A DNA stretch of 61,408 bases from a virus: positions 1-61,408 of the IMG/VR virus record IMGVR_UViG_3300049214_000177; one strand, 5' to 3'. The notes under the pieces are model-generated. The model was not told where the DNA came from. It saw nothing but the letters and a program-made list of their open reading frames with translations, and ran no database searches. The stretch's first letter is position 1, and every line of letters begins with the position of its first letter. Shown piece by piece: positions 31,169 to 40,479 of the stretch. The position numbers were made by a program, and so were the translations under genes.

Positions 31169-33244
31169 ATGGCGATGAGCTGGCTAGTCAGCGCCGTCGT
31201 GCGTCTCAACGCGTCCGGGTTCACCGCGGGCATGGCGCGCGTTACGGCGTCGACGAGCGCGGCGAACCTGCAGCTCCGCAACCAGCTCGGGCAACTGAAC
31301 AAGAACCAGTACGCGATGGAGCGCTACCGTCTTCGGATGGACGCGCTCAAGACCGCAAGCATCCAACTTGGCGCGCAGCTCGCGGGGCTCGGCTCGGCGA
31401 TCGGCGGCACGTTCCTGACGAAATCCGTTGAAGACGCCGCGAAGCTCCAGCAGATTCTCCTGTCGATCAAGAACGAGACGGGTGCGTCTCAGCGGCAGAT
31501 CGAGGGGTTTTACCGCACCGCGTTCACGATCGCGAACCAGAACGGCATGACGCCCGTCGAGGCGGGCGAGATCCTACGCTCGATCTCACGTCTGACCGCC
31601 GGTCAGTTTTCCGTCGCGATGATGCAACAGGTCGCACCAACCGTCGCGGCTTTCGCGTCCTCGGTGCACTTCAACCGGCCGGAAATCAGCGTCGACGAAG
31701 CCGCCAAGACCGGCATTCAGACCGCGCACCTTTTCCGTGCGTACACGCCGGCGGCGCTCAACACGTTGCTTGACTCGGTCTATCGCCTCTCTGGCCTCAT
31801 GTCGGAGCGGCCGGATCAAGCGCTGCGGCAGATGTCGTATTACGTGCCGATGTTCAAGCTGCTCGGCATCGGGAACGAGACGTCGATCGCGACGATGGCG
31901 CTCCTCGACCGCGCGGGCTTCCGAAATAAAGTCGGCACGAACGTTCGCGCCGAGGTGCTCGAAGCGCTCGGCCCGTTGCAACTCACGGCGCACGCGCAGA
32001 CCGGCAAGCTCGGGCTGCTCGAGCAAATGGGCATCTTCGGCTCGAACGGAAAGTTCGCGTGGAATAACCGAGACGGCTCGGTCAACTTCTTCGGCGAGCT
32101 CGCGCAGATCGGAAAATGGGCCGCTGCCGAGATCAAGAAAGGCTTCACGCGCGGGCAGATCGCCAACGACATGTTCGGCGCGTTCGGCAAGCAGGGCGGC
32201 ACGATCGCGGCGCTCTTCGCCGATCCGCAGATGACCGGCATTCTCGCGGGCATCGAAAAGTATCTCAAAGATGCGAACGTCGGGCTCAAGGCGGCAAGCC
32301 GGAATCGCGACCTCGGGCTCGGCTACCAGTTTTCGCGCGCGATGGACAACTTCACCGCGGTGATGACGGAACTCGGCTATCCGTGGCTGACGGACCTCAC
32401 GAACTTCTTCCGCGGCGTCGGGAACTCGCTTCATGATTTTCAGGCGTGGCTGCATGCGAATCGTGACGCCGAGAAATACATCGGGATGGCCGTTGCGAGC
32501 ATGACGGTGCTGCTCGGCGGACTTGCCGCCGTCGGTGCGGTCGCGCTCGCGTTCTCGGGTGCCGGCGCGATCGGCCTCGGGCTTTCCGGGATCGCAGCCG
32601 GAATCGCGGGGTTCGGCGCAGCGATTTCGACATTCATGCTCGGCACGTACGTGAGTCTCACGTCCGCGATTCCGATCGCGCTCAACTCGCTGCGGGCCGC
32701 GATCTTCAGCTTCGCGCTGACGATGAACACAAGTGCTGTCGCGGGGCTGCCGGCCGCGTTCGCGCGCCTCGGCTTGTCGATGCTCGCGATCGCCGGCCCG
32801 GTGGCCGTCTTCACCGCCGTCGTTGCTGGCCTCGTCGCGTTCATTCGGACGGCGGCCGGCGACGCCGCAGAGGGCACCGTGCGACCCGGCAAAGGCAAGG
32901 GGACGTACGGGAGCTACGACTACTGGCTCGACTACGCGAAGAAGCACGGTGCGAACGCGCTGCCGTCGCATGACCTTCGCGCGGAGTTCGGTCCGCTCGT
33001 GGGCGGGCATCGTCGAACGCGAACGCGCGAGGTCGCCGAGGGTCAGACGCCGGTCAACGTCGGCACGATCGAGTTTCACTTCGGGAACGACGTCTCACCG
33101 AAGTCAGCCGGTCAGCACGCGGCCGAGGTACTCGCGGCGCTCAAGAGCCATCCCAAGATCGCGCTCTCACGGGGTAGCGCGTTCCGCACCGCTGCGGGGC
33201 TCTCGATGGGCGATTCCGTCGGCGGGATGGCCTTCGGGAAATAG
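31169..33244 (+). CDS. Tape measure protein
   Basis: This 691-residue protein has the family layout: an N-terminal helical region (LRNQLGQLNKNQYAMERYRL), a TMP_2-like core (TKSVEDAAKLQQILLSIKNE), a hydrophobic block (about 435-575, several membrane-like segments) and a Gly-rich C-terminus. It sets tail length and leaves the tail with the DNA. At about 0.15 nm per residue the tail would be roughly 100 nm. GGAG precedes ATG 31169. Confidence 0.9.
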   Translation: MAMSWLVSAVVRLNASGFTAGMARVTASTSAANLQLRNQLGQLNKNQYAMERYRLRMDALKTASIQLGAQLAGLGSAIGGTFLTKSVEDAAKLQQILLSIKNETGASQRQIEGFYRTAFTIANQNGMTPVEAGEILRSISRLTAGQFSVAMMQQVAPTVAAFASSVHFNRPEISVDEAAKTGIQTAHLFRAYTPAALNTLLDSVYRLSGLMSERPDQALRQMSYYVPMFKLLGIGNETSIATMALLDRAGFRNKVGTNVRAEVLEALGPLQLTAHAQTGKLGLLEQMGIFGSNGKFAWNNRDGSVNFFGELAQIGKWAAAEIKKGFTRGQIANDMFGAFGKQGGTIAALFADPQMTGILAGIEKYLKDANVGLKAASRNRDLGLGYQFSRAMDNFTAVMTELGYPWLTDLTNFFRGVGNSLHDFQAWLHANRDAEKYIGMAVASMTVLLGGLAAVGAVALAFSGAGAIGLGLSGIAAGIAGFGAAISTFMLGTYVSLTSAIPIALNSLRAAIFSFALTMNTSAVAGLPAAFARLGLSMLAIAGPVAVFTAVVAGLVAFIRTAAGDAAEGTVRPGKGKGTYGSYDYWLDYAKKHGANALPSHDLRAEFGPLVGGHRRTRTREVAEGQTPVNVGTIEFHFGNDVSPKSAGQHAAEVLAALKSHPKIALSRGSAFRTAAGLSMGDSVGGMAFGK

Positions 33245-33249
33245 GCGCG

Positions 33250-33591
33250 CTACTTCGGAATCTCGATCGGTGCGTGCACCTCAAGGTTCGCGACAAACGC
33301 GTTGAAGAGCGCGATCGCGGCCGACATCCCGAAGCCGACGCTCACCAACCACGCGAGTGATCCGAGATGAAGGATCGCAAGAAACGCGACGACCCCATAC
33401 AGCGCGCGGAACGGCACAACGCGAAGCGCGCGGCCGCGGCGTTCGCGCGCCCGTTCTTGCTGCTCTTCGTACCACGCGAGCAGCTCGGCACGTTCAGCGC
33501 CGACGAAAGCTGAGCGGCCGGGCGTCACGTTCCGCGGTTCGTCCGGCTCGTCGTCGACGAACGGGTACGCCCACGGGCTCACGTCTTTCAC
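33250..33591 (-). CDS. Antisense membrane protein inside tail operon (moron)
   Basis: This 113-residue minus-strand protein starts at GTG 33591. It has a polar N-terminus with Arg/Glu-rich helices and two hydrophobic segments (VVAFLAILHLGSLAWLVSVG and MSAAIALFNAFVA). A TATCGT hexamer lies six bases before the start, the same leaderless arrangement as at the lysogeny switch. No plus-strand gene overlaps it. It is the only minus-strand gene between 13.5 and 55 kb, so independent expression, perhaps in lysogens, is likely. Confidence 0.65.
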   Translation of the reverse strand: MKDVSPWAYPFVDDEPDEPRNVTPGRSAFVGAERAELLAWYEEQQERARERRGRALRVVPFRALYGVVAFLAILHLGSLAWLVSVGFGMSAAIALFNAFVANLEVHAPIEIPK

Positions 33592-33628
33592 GTGCTCACG
33601 ATAGCATGATTTCGGCCGGAGGTGCGTG

Positions 33629-34594
33629 GTGGCCGTCAACCTCCCCGTCGTCACCCAGCCGATCACGTATCCGTCCGCCCCCGCGCCGACGCCGCCCGTC
33701 GCGGCCAGTGGCCCGAACCTGCCGGGTGCCGATCCGCTCTCAATCGGCGCCGTCACCTTCACGAGTCTCGAGTGCCCCGACGGCATCTCGTTCTCGGCCG
33801 GCGAGGCGCAGGTCGTCGTCGTGAAGATCCCGGGCGGCTCACGAAGCGTTCAGAATTTCGGTCCGCAGATGGACCCGATCTCGTGGTCGGGGACGATCTG
33901 GCAGCCGAACGTCGATTCGCGCACCGAGGCGCTCCTCGCGATGATGGTCGGCGGCCAAGAGCAGCTCATCACCTGGCGTAGCCAGCGCTACTACGGTTAC
34001 GTCGCGAAATTCAAGCCGACGTTCCGCAACAAGAACCGCTGCAACTACGACATCACGATCGAGCTCACGCGCGACGGCAACGGCGCGTACAGCTCGACCG
34101 CACCGCCGAGCCTCGACTCACAGGTCTCCGCGTATCTCGCGAACGCGCAGACCGCATACACGTCGGTCGTAAGCCTCGATACGACTGCGGCGAGCTACAT
34201 CAACCCGAACGTCCTCACGAGCCTGAGCTCGGCGATCTCGAGCGGTACCCCGCTCGCGCAGAACGTCGGCACGTCGATCGGCGCGCAGATCCTCGGGTTC
34301 GCGAATCAGGCGATCTCCGGCGTGAACCAGTACATCGGCACGCTCGCATCGTTCGCGCCGTCGCTCGTGCCCGCGAACCAGCTCCTCAACGCGCTGACCC
34401 TCATCGGCCGGAACGTGCAGCAGGGCCAGAGCCCGACGACGATCTCGACGATCAACACCTCGGCGTACGAGCTCGCGCTCAGTAACGGCGGCACGATCGA
34501 CGACGCGTTCGGGATCGCGTCTGCGAACAATCTCATCTCGATGCGGCCGCCGTCGACCGTATTGCAGACGCTCACGATCCCGCCGTTCCCGTAG
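33629..34594 (+). CDS. Baseplate/tail protein following tape measure
   Basis: GTG 33629 has GGAGG six bases upstream; GTG 33626 is also possible. The 321-residue protein has a Pro-rich start, a beta domain (SISFSAGEAQ-like, KIPGGSRSVQNFGP, GYVAKFKPTFRNKNRCNYDI) and a helical C-terminus. The beta domain resembles LysM/gp53-type baseplate proteins that sit between tape measure and hub. Assigned by order. Confidence 0.65.
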   Translation: MAVNLPVVTQPITYPSAPAPTPPVAASGPNLPGADPLSIGAVTFTSLECPDGISFSAGEAQVVVVKIPGGSRSVQNFGPQMDPISWSGTIWQPNVDSRTEALLAMMVGGQEQLITWRSQRYYGYVAKFKPTFRNKNRCNYDITIELTRDGNGAYSSTAPPSLDSQVSAYLANAQTAYTSVVSLDTTAASYINPNVLTSLSSAISSGTPLAQNVGTSIGAQILGFANQAISGVNQYIGTLASFAPSLVPANQLLNALTLIGRNVQQGQSPTTISTINTSAYELALSNGGTIDDAFGIASANNLISMRPPSTVLQTLTIPPFP

Positions 34595-34602
34595 GCAAAG
34601 CG

Positions 34603-35985
34603 ATGTATCAAGCGAGCTTCGGCGGTGCGGCGAGCATCGTGCCGTTCGCATCGGTCCCGGCGTTCACCGAGACGAATCCGCGCTCCGTCGTGCAGATCAA
34701 CGGCACATCGTATCTGCCGACGACGTGGAGCACGACGCGCAACGGTCACGGCGCGACCGACGACGCGACGATCACGCTGCCGATCAAAGGCAACCCCGAT
34801 TTCTCGATCGAGCTCTTCAATGGGCCGCTCACGACGGATTCGAGCCCGGCGAACAGCGGCACGACGGCGCCCGACGACACGCCCGTCTACGCGCAGATCT
34901 TCGCAGGCTATCCACAGGACCTCACGCCGGGCTCGCTGACGACTCAGGGCATGACGACGCGCTTCCTCGGCGTCGTCGATCTCTACACCGTGCAATGCGA
35001 CGACAACACGGTGTCGTTCACGTGCCGGTCGCTCGCGGCACCGCTCGTCGACAACAAGATCACGAACGTCGCGCTCGGTATGACGAGCGTCCAGTTCGCC
35101 CAGGCGCTCGCGAACGCGCTCAACCTCAACACGGCGATCACGAATTTCGCCCAGTACGGCCTCACACCGATCACGCTTCAGGAGATGCTCGGGCGCGAAT
35201 TCATCGGCGGCTCGAATTTCAACACGGCGCTCTACAATCTCAAACCGTGGGACGTGCTGCTCCAATGCGCGCAGTTCGACGACGCGGACGTGTGGGTTGA
35301 CGGCGACACGCTCAACTATCAGGTCGCCGATTTCGTCCAGCGCAAGAAGATCGCGCTCGGGTACGGATCGGGCGGGATCGCGCAGATCGTCAAGCCGGTC
35401 CTCACGCACTCGATCCAGTTCTCGAAGAACATTCGGGTCGAGGTGCGCTCCTACCAACGTAAGACGCGACTCTCGACCGTCACGCGCACGGATACGGCCG
35501 CGAACGGCGGCGTGATCCTCACACAAAGCTCGAAGACCGTGACGTCCGCGCCGATCTTCGGAACGCCGAACACGGTGTCGTCGTCGACGAATCCAGCGAC
35601 CGGCATCACCTCGACGACCGAGTCGAGCTCGAGTGGCGGAAACGTGTCGAGCGGGTTCACGTCGCCGGGTTCCGAGAGCGGCAAAGAGACGTACAAGATC
35701 TACCGCCCGAACATCTCGCCCGCGGCTGCGAACGCGCTCGCGCAAGCGCTCTGGCGGAAATACTCCGAGCAGGAATACGCGCTCTCGTTCTCCGTGCCGA
35801 TGTCGCCCGCGCTCTTTTCGTCCTGGTCGATCACGGCGTTGCTCGAGATCACGGGGCTGCCGTACAGCGAGTTCAACACGGAATTCTATCCGCGGCGCTA
35901 CACGGAGTCGTGGAATCCCGAGGGTGACGGCTGGATGCTCAGTCCGGAGTGCGTGAATCACGTGCTCGCGCAGGGCAGCGTCTGA
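34603..35985 (+). CDS. Baseplate hub protein, gpD-like
   Basis: This 460-residue protein occupies the hub position. It contains SCLAAPLVDN-like and WDVLLQCAQFDDADVWVDGD segments typical of late-control gene D (T4 gp27-like) proteins, with a Ser/Thr/Gly-rich linker (about 310-365) before a C-terminal domain. It would form the trimeric ring between tube and spike. ATG 34603 follows a short spacer and the gene overlaps the spike gene (TGATG). Confidence 0.8.
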   Translation: MYQASFGGAASIVPFASVPAFTETNPRSVVQINGTSYLPTTWSTTRNGHGATDDATITLPIKGNPDFSIELFNGPLTTDSSPANSGTTAPDDTPVYAQIFAGYPQDLTPGSLTTQGMTTRFLGVVDLYTVQCDDNTVSFTCRSLAAPLVDNKITNVALGMTSVQFAQALANALNLNTAITNFAQYGLTPITLQEMLGREFIGGSNFNTALYNLKPWDVLLQCAQFDDADVWVDGDTLNYQVADFVQRKKIALGYGSGGIAQIVKPVLTHSIQFSKNIRVEVRSYQRKTRLSTVTRTDTAANGGVILTQSSKTVTSAPIFGTPNTVSSSTNPATGITSTTESSSSGGNVSSGFTSPGSESGKETYKIYRPNISPAAANALAQALWRKYSEQEYALSFSVPMSPALFSSWSITALLEITGLPYSEFNTEFYPRRYTESWNPEGDGWMLSPECVNHVLAQGSV

Positions 35986-36812
35986 TGGCCGGCGGCATGT
36001 GGATGGATAGCGCGACGTTCGGGCAGATCCTCGAATGGCACACCGGCATGGTACTCTCGCAGGTGTCCGCGATGCTCGCCGATCGCGAGCCGCCGATCGC
36101 GCGCGAGGGCGTCGTCGTCGGGGGCTCGTTCGATCCGACCGATGGGACCGCCGAGGTGATCCTCGGCGACACGTACGCGATCGTCGGCGACGACAACATC
36201 ATCCCCGATAGCGGCACGACGGTGCGCCGGCTGCCGATGCTCACGACGCATCTCGGCGATCAATACGGCCCGGTCGGCAACGAGCGCGCGCTCCTGATCC
36301 CGTCCCAGTCCGGATACCACGTCCTCCTCCATCACGACGAGGACGACGCGCAGGCGGCACTGCCCGCCGGCGAGCGGTGGATCTCGCATCGCAACGCGAG
36401 CGGCGAGATCGACGCGTATCTGCGGCTCACGAACAACGGGGCGACGTCCAGCGACGCCGCAGGCGGCCTTTCCGCGCTCGCGGGGACGCTCCTGAGCTTG
36501 ACGACAGCTGGCGGGCTCTCGATCACCGCCGACGACGCGACGCAGCGCGTTACGCTCAAGGCAGGCGGCATTCTGCTCATTTTGGACGGCCAGAAGAACG
36601 TGCTGGAGCTCGGCGCCGACTCTCTGACGCTCGCCAACGACGCCGTGGTCACCGAATCGAAGGCACAGGCGCTCGCAAACGCGATCATCGCAAGCGTTCA
36701 AACCGCGTTCACGACTTTTGCCGCGCACGTGCAATCCGGCACCGGAACGGCACCGCCGACCGTCGGTCCCGTGACGGCGACGGGCTCGAGCGAAGTGGAG
36801 AGCAAGGAGTAG
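35985..36812 (+). CDS. Baseplate spike/assembly protein, gpV-like
   Basis: ATG 35985 shares a base with the hub stop. This 275-residue protein has an OB-fold-like N-terminal half (REGVVVGGSFDPTDGTAEVI, LGDQYGPVGNERALLIPS) followed by a repetitive beta segment (GGLSITADDATQRVTLKAGG) that would form the trimeric beta-helix spike, and a helical C-terminal end. Order and layout match gpV/gp45-type membrane-piercing spikes. Confidence 0.8.
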   Translation: MAGGMWMDSATFGQILEWHTGMVLSQVSAMLADREPPIAREGVVVGGSFDPTDGTAEVILGDTYAIVGDDNIIPDSGTTVRRLPMLTTHLGDQYGPVGNERALLIPSQSGYHVLLHHDEDDAQAALPAGERWISHRNASGEIDAYLRLTNNGATSSDAAGGLSALAGTLLSLTTAGGLSITADDATQRVTLKAGGILLILDGQKNVLELGADSLTLANDAVVTESKAQALANAIIASVQTAFTTFAAHVQSGTGTAPPTVGPVTATGSSEVESKE

Positions 36813-36815
36813 CGC

Positions 36816-37265
36816 ATGGCCGTCGGTCGCGCGGAAGTCCAGATGCCCTGGGGCGGCCATCTCGCGCTCACGCCGCAAGGCGATCTCGCGCTCGTCCAGG
36901 ACACACCGTTTTCCGCCGCGGCGACGCAACAGCGACTCGTTCAGCTCGTACAGACGAATGCGCAAGCCCAGATCGTTCGCTCGGACGGGTCGACCGTCTA
37001 TCTGCGCCCGGACGATCTTTTCAACCCGACCTACGGCTCAAGCATCCGCCGCACGATCGGCGAGCTTCCGACGTCGCAACTCCTCGCGACGGTGCGCGCG
37101 CGTGTGCTCGCGGGGATCGCGCTCGATCCCGGCATCGCGCAGAGTCCGGCGCCGGTCGTCACCGTGACGCTCGTTGCGACGAGTGTCGTCGAGGTCGTCG
37201 GCAGCGTCTACGACATCACGGGCCGGTACATCCCGATCCCGCCGACGCAGGTCCTCATTTTCTAG
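36816..37265 (+). CDS. Baseplate wedge protein, gp25/gpW-like
   Basis: This 149-residue protein contains the gp25-like core: RLVQLVQTNAQAQIVR, LFNPTYGSSIRR and VRARVLAGIALDPGI. Proteins of this family couple the baseplate wedge to the first sheath ring. It begins three bases after the spike stop and is followed by the J-like gene, the usual order. The stop TAG lies in the TTTTTCTAG repeat. Confidence 0.85.
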   Translation: MAVGRAEVQMPWGGHLALTPQGDLALVQDTPFSAAATQQRLVQLVQTNAQAQIVRSDGSTVYLRPDDLFNPTYGSSIRRTIGELPTSQLLATVRARVLAGIALDPGIAQSPAPVVTVTLVATSVVEVVGSVYDITGRYIPIPPTQVLIF

Positions 37266-37286
37266 ATTTTTCTAGGTTTTTCTAGA
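37257..37286 (+). repeat. Three tandem ~10-bp TTTTTCTAG repeats
   Basis: ATTTTCTAG, ATTTTTCTAG and GTTTTTCTAG run in series across the stop of the gp25-like gene and the spacer to the next gene. This is the most AT-rich spot in the tail operon. The role is unknown (slippage repeat, regulator site or RNA processing site). Confidence 0.6.
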
Positions 37287-37309
37287 TTTCGTTCCCGGAG
37301 GTGCTGCGC

Positions 37310-38524
37310 GTGGCGTTCTTAACGCAGCTCACCCGCGCACAGCTTCGCTCGATCGCGGTCGACGCGTACAACGCGGGCGCGACGATCCCCGCAGCGACCG
37401 ATGCCGGTTCCTCGTTCGGATCAACGTTCGACGGCCTCTCGCTGATGGCGATGGAGCTGCAGCGGCAGATCGCCTACAACGTCGCGATTGACCGGCTCTC
37501 GACGATCATCCCGAACGCGGACGGTTCGCCGAACCCCGACGTCGATTCGTATTGCGCGCCGTTCAATGTGCTCCGCGGCGGCACGCAGTACGCGAGTGGC
37601 TCGGTCACGCTCTCGGCGCCGTCGCCCGTCACGAGCAACCTCATCATCCCGGTCGGCGGGATCGTCACGACGCAGAGCGGCCTCCAATTTGCGATCGTCC
37701 CCGATACGAATCAGTCCGCGTTCAACGCGGTCGACAACGGCTACGTGCTCGCGACCGGGCAAACGTCCGTCACCGTCACGGTGAAGTGCCTCACGGGCGG
37801 TACGATCGGCAACGTCCAAGCGGGCCAGATCCAAAATCTCTACGGCGGCCCCGGTGCGATTGTCATCTCCGGGATCACGACGGTCAGCAACCCCGGTGCG
37901 TTCACCAACGGCTCGGCGTACGAATCCGACGCAGCGTACATCGCGCGTTTCGCGCTCGCCGTCTCGACGGGCCGCACCGCGACGTACAGCGCACTCGGCG
38001 CCGCGATTCTTGCGCTCCAGACGGGCCTCACGTACTCGATCGGCGATCGTCTCAACGCGGACGGCTCGGCGCACGCTGCGTACTTCACCGCGGTCGTCGC
38101 CGAACTCGGACAGAGCGGCGCGACGTCGCCGTCGCTACTCGCCGCGGCACGAACCGCGCTCGAGGGCAATCCCGCCGCAGGCATTCCGCCGGTGCGCGGG
38201 ATCGGCATCTCGTATCAGGTCATCTCGCCGACGATTCTGACGGTCACGCCGAGTGCGACGATCGCCGCCGCGCCGGGCTACACGAAATCGATCGTCCAGA
38301 GCAACGCTGCCGCGGCATACGTGTCACTCGTTGAAGCGATCGGACTCGACCCGCAAGGGAATCCCACCGTCCTTCCGTACGGCCAGGTGTACGCAACGCT
38401 CTACGGCATTCCGGGTGTGCTTCGCGTCGATTACCTCGCGCTCAACGGCGCAGAGAACGCCGACATTTCGGCGGGATTCGGCGTTTTGCTCGCCCCCGGT
38501 ACGCCCGCGTTCACGATGGCGTAA
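37310..38524 (+). CDS. Baseplate J-like protein
   Basis: GTG 37310 has GGAGG at the proper spacing; GTG 37301 would overlap the ribosome site. The 404-residue protein matches the baseplate J family: DGLSLMAMELQRQIAYNVAID, SVTLSAPSPV, CLTGGTIGNVQAGQIQ, ESDAAYIARFALA. It forms the wedge around the hub together with gp25- and I-like proteins. Confidence 0.85.
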   Translation: MAFLTQLTRAQLRSIAVDAYNAGATIPAATDAGSSFGSTFDGLSLMAMELQRQIAYNVAIDRLSTIIPNADGSPNPDVDSYCAPFNVLRGGTQYASGSVTLSAPSPVTSNLIIPVGGIVTTQSGLQFAIVPDTNQSAFNAVDNGYVLATGQTSVTVTVKCLTGGTIGNVQAGQIQNLYGGPGAIVISGITTVSNPGAFTNGSAYESDAAYIARFALAVSTGRTATYSALGAAILALQTGLTYSIGDRLNADGSAHAAYFTAVVAELGQSGATSPSLLAAARTALEGNPAAGIPPVRGIGISYQVISPTILTVTPSATIAAAPGYTKSIVQSNAAAAYVSLVEAIGLDPQGNPTVLPYGQVYATLYGIPGVLRVDYLALNGAENADISAGFGVLLAPGTPAFTMA

Positions 38525-38527
38525 CCG

Positions 38528-39469
38528 ATGCTCCAATTCTTCGACGAGCTCGCGATCGCGGCGGTCCCCGCACAGAACCCGCTGCCGGCGGGCATCGTCG
38601 TGACCGTCGTCGATACGCTCGGCAACGTCACGGGAAGCGCCTACACGCAGGCGGGTGGGACGTGCGCGATCGACGTCGTCGCCGGAACGTCCTACACCGC
38701 TTCGTTCTACGGGACGCGCGCGCCGCAAAGCTCCCAGAGCTTCGTCGGCGGCTCGTCCGATCCGACCCAGGTGACGGTGCTCAACTACCGCTCGCCGTCG
38801 CTCTCGGCCGCGGGCTACCAGCTCGCGCAGGCCGACGTCTTTCCGCTCGGCCGAGTCGATCCGTCCGAGCTCCTGCCCGGCGGCATCCTCTACGATCTCG
38901 AGATGGCCCACGGCGGCGTGCTCGCGGCGCTCGACGCGCAGGTGCAGCTCGCGCTTGGCGCTGAGCGGCTCGACTCGTCGATCGGCGTCGCGATCGATTC
39001 CTGGGCCGACGATTTCATCGGGCCGGGCGTGTGGCCGCGCGCGGCAGACGAATCCGATGCGACCTATATCGCGCGAATCAAGCTCTGGTTCAGCGTTCCG
39101 ATGGCGACGCTCTACGCGATGCAGACGCTCGTGGGCGCGTACATCGACGCGTACGTCGATCTCGCGTCGCTACCGGGCACGTTCGGCGCGCTCATCGTCT
39201 TCGATTGCCACAGCGATCCCGTGCTTGCGGCCGACGTCGGGCTCGTCGCCGCAGACGCGGATTTCGCGATCTTGTTTTTCTACTCGGACATCTATCCGCT
39301 GCCGTCATTCTACTTCGATCAGGCGTACCTCAATCAGTCGACCTATTTCGTGACGCCGACGTATTACGAGATTTCGGCGCTCGATGCTGGCATGAGCGCA
39401 CTCGTCGACAAGATCAAGCTCGCCGGTTCGAACCCGCGCTACTTCACCAACTACCCGCCGTCGTCGTAA
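38528..39469 (+). CDS. Baseplate protein after J (tail protein I-like position)
   Basis: This 313-residue protein starts four bases after the J-like stop. The N-terminal ~100 residues are a beta sandwich; the middle (LEMAHGGVLAALDAQVQLAL, SWADDFIGPGVWPRAADESD, YIARIKLWF) resembles the helical part of tail protein I/YmfQ-like baseplate proteins. The C-terminus is aromatic-rich. It would link the wedge to the fibres. Confidence 0.65.
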   Translation: MLQFFDELAIAAVPAQNPLPAGIVVTVVDTLGNVTGSAYTQAGGTCAIDVVAGTSYTASFYGTRAPQSSQSFVGGSSDPTQVTVLNYRSPSLSAAGYQLAQADVFPLGRVDPSELLPGGILYDLEMAHGGVLAALDAQVQLALGAERLDSSIGVAIDSWADDFIGPGVWPRAADESDATYIARIKLWFSVPMATLYAMQTLVGAYIDAYVDLASLPGTFGALIVFDCHSDPVLAADVGLVAADADFAILFFYSDIYPLPSFYFDQAYLNQSTYFVTPTYYEISALDAGMSALVDKIKLAGSNPRYFTNYPPSS

Positions 39470-39479
39470 AGGAACACGC

Positions 39480-40424
39480 ATGGGCTTTCTCGTTCCGACG
39501 ATTCCGGATACGGTTCTTCCGCCTCCCGTTCCGGGCCAAGAAGTCGACGCGGCCGACTGGACCACGCTGCAGGACAACATCGATGCGGCCAGAGCGCAGG
39601 TGCTGCTCGCCGTCTGTGGATCGGCGAACGCGAATCTCCCCTTTACGCCGTTCAGCATTACGGCGCGCGGCGGATTCTATCTCTCACCTCTGCAGTTCGT
39701 TCTCGAAGACAACAGCGACGGATCGTACGGCATCGTCATCGGCGGACCGAACAACGCCGTATTTTGCCAAGGGCTCTTCCTCGACCAGTGCGGCGCACAG
39801 ACGTTCCGCATGGGCTATCCGCCGAACGGCCAGACGCAGCTCGACGCGATCTACATTCAGGCGATCCGGCATCCGGGTCCGAACCCCGTGACGATCAACC
39901 GGAAAATCCGTTCCGCGACCGTCGCGAGTTTCGTGTCGACGATGGTCGTGCAGCTGCAGAACGGAACGGCGACTGTCGTCTTCCCGTCAACGTATCTCTC
40001 AACGCCGCAGGTTTTTGCTCAGGCCATCACCGGCAGCTCGATCGCGGCGGCCGAGGCGCCGATCACCGTGTCGAATCGCACGACGACCGGGTGTGTCGTC
40101 ACGAGCAGCGATCCAACCGACGCACGGACGATCGAGCTCGAAATCACGGGCGACGTCGTGCAGTACGACGGCGTCGCGACGAACATCGAGCTCAACGTGT
40201 CGTCGCCGACGATCGTGGTGGTTGCCGGGACGCCGGTGCCGATCGGGCAGACGCCGGCGGTGTCGCCGCCACCGAACGACGGCACGAATTACGAGCTGTT
40301 TGCGACGGTTCTGAACACGCTGCAAAACAACTTGAGCACGGTCGTCGGCACGTACAAATTCCCGACGATCGTACCGCCGATCACGTTTACGAGCCCGGCC
40401 GTCTCGGTCATCACCGGCCCCTAA
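39480..40424 (+). CDS. Tail fibre or appendage protein
   Basis: This 314-residue protein lies at the end of the tail operon and is almost entirely beta-structured, with a Pro/Val N-terminus and Thr/Val/Pro-rich C-terminal half. Such sequences are common in baseplate-proximal fibres and receptor-binding proteins. It directly precedes the giant hydrolase gene. The exact role is inferred. Confidence 0.65.
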   Translation: MGFLVPTIPDTVLPPPVPGQEVDAADWTTLQDNIDAARAQVLLAVCGSANANLPFTPFSITARGGFYLSPLQFVLEDNSDGSYGIVIGGPNNAVFCQGLFLDQCGAQTFRMGYPPNGQTQLDAIYIQAIRHPGPNPVTINRKIRSATVASFVSTMVVQLQNGTATVVFPSTYLSTPQVFAQAITGSSIAAAEAPITVSNRTTTGCVVTSSDPTDARTIELEITGDVVQYDGVATNIELNVSSPTIVVVAGTPVPIGQTPAVSPPPNDGTNYELFATVLNTLQNNLSTVVGTYKFPTIVPPITFTSPAVSVITGP

Positions 40425-40479
40425 TTCGCGCCTAGCGCGCTGATCGCGCTTTTCCACTCGTCACCGCTAGGAGCATCTC

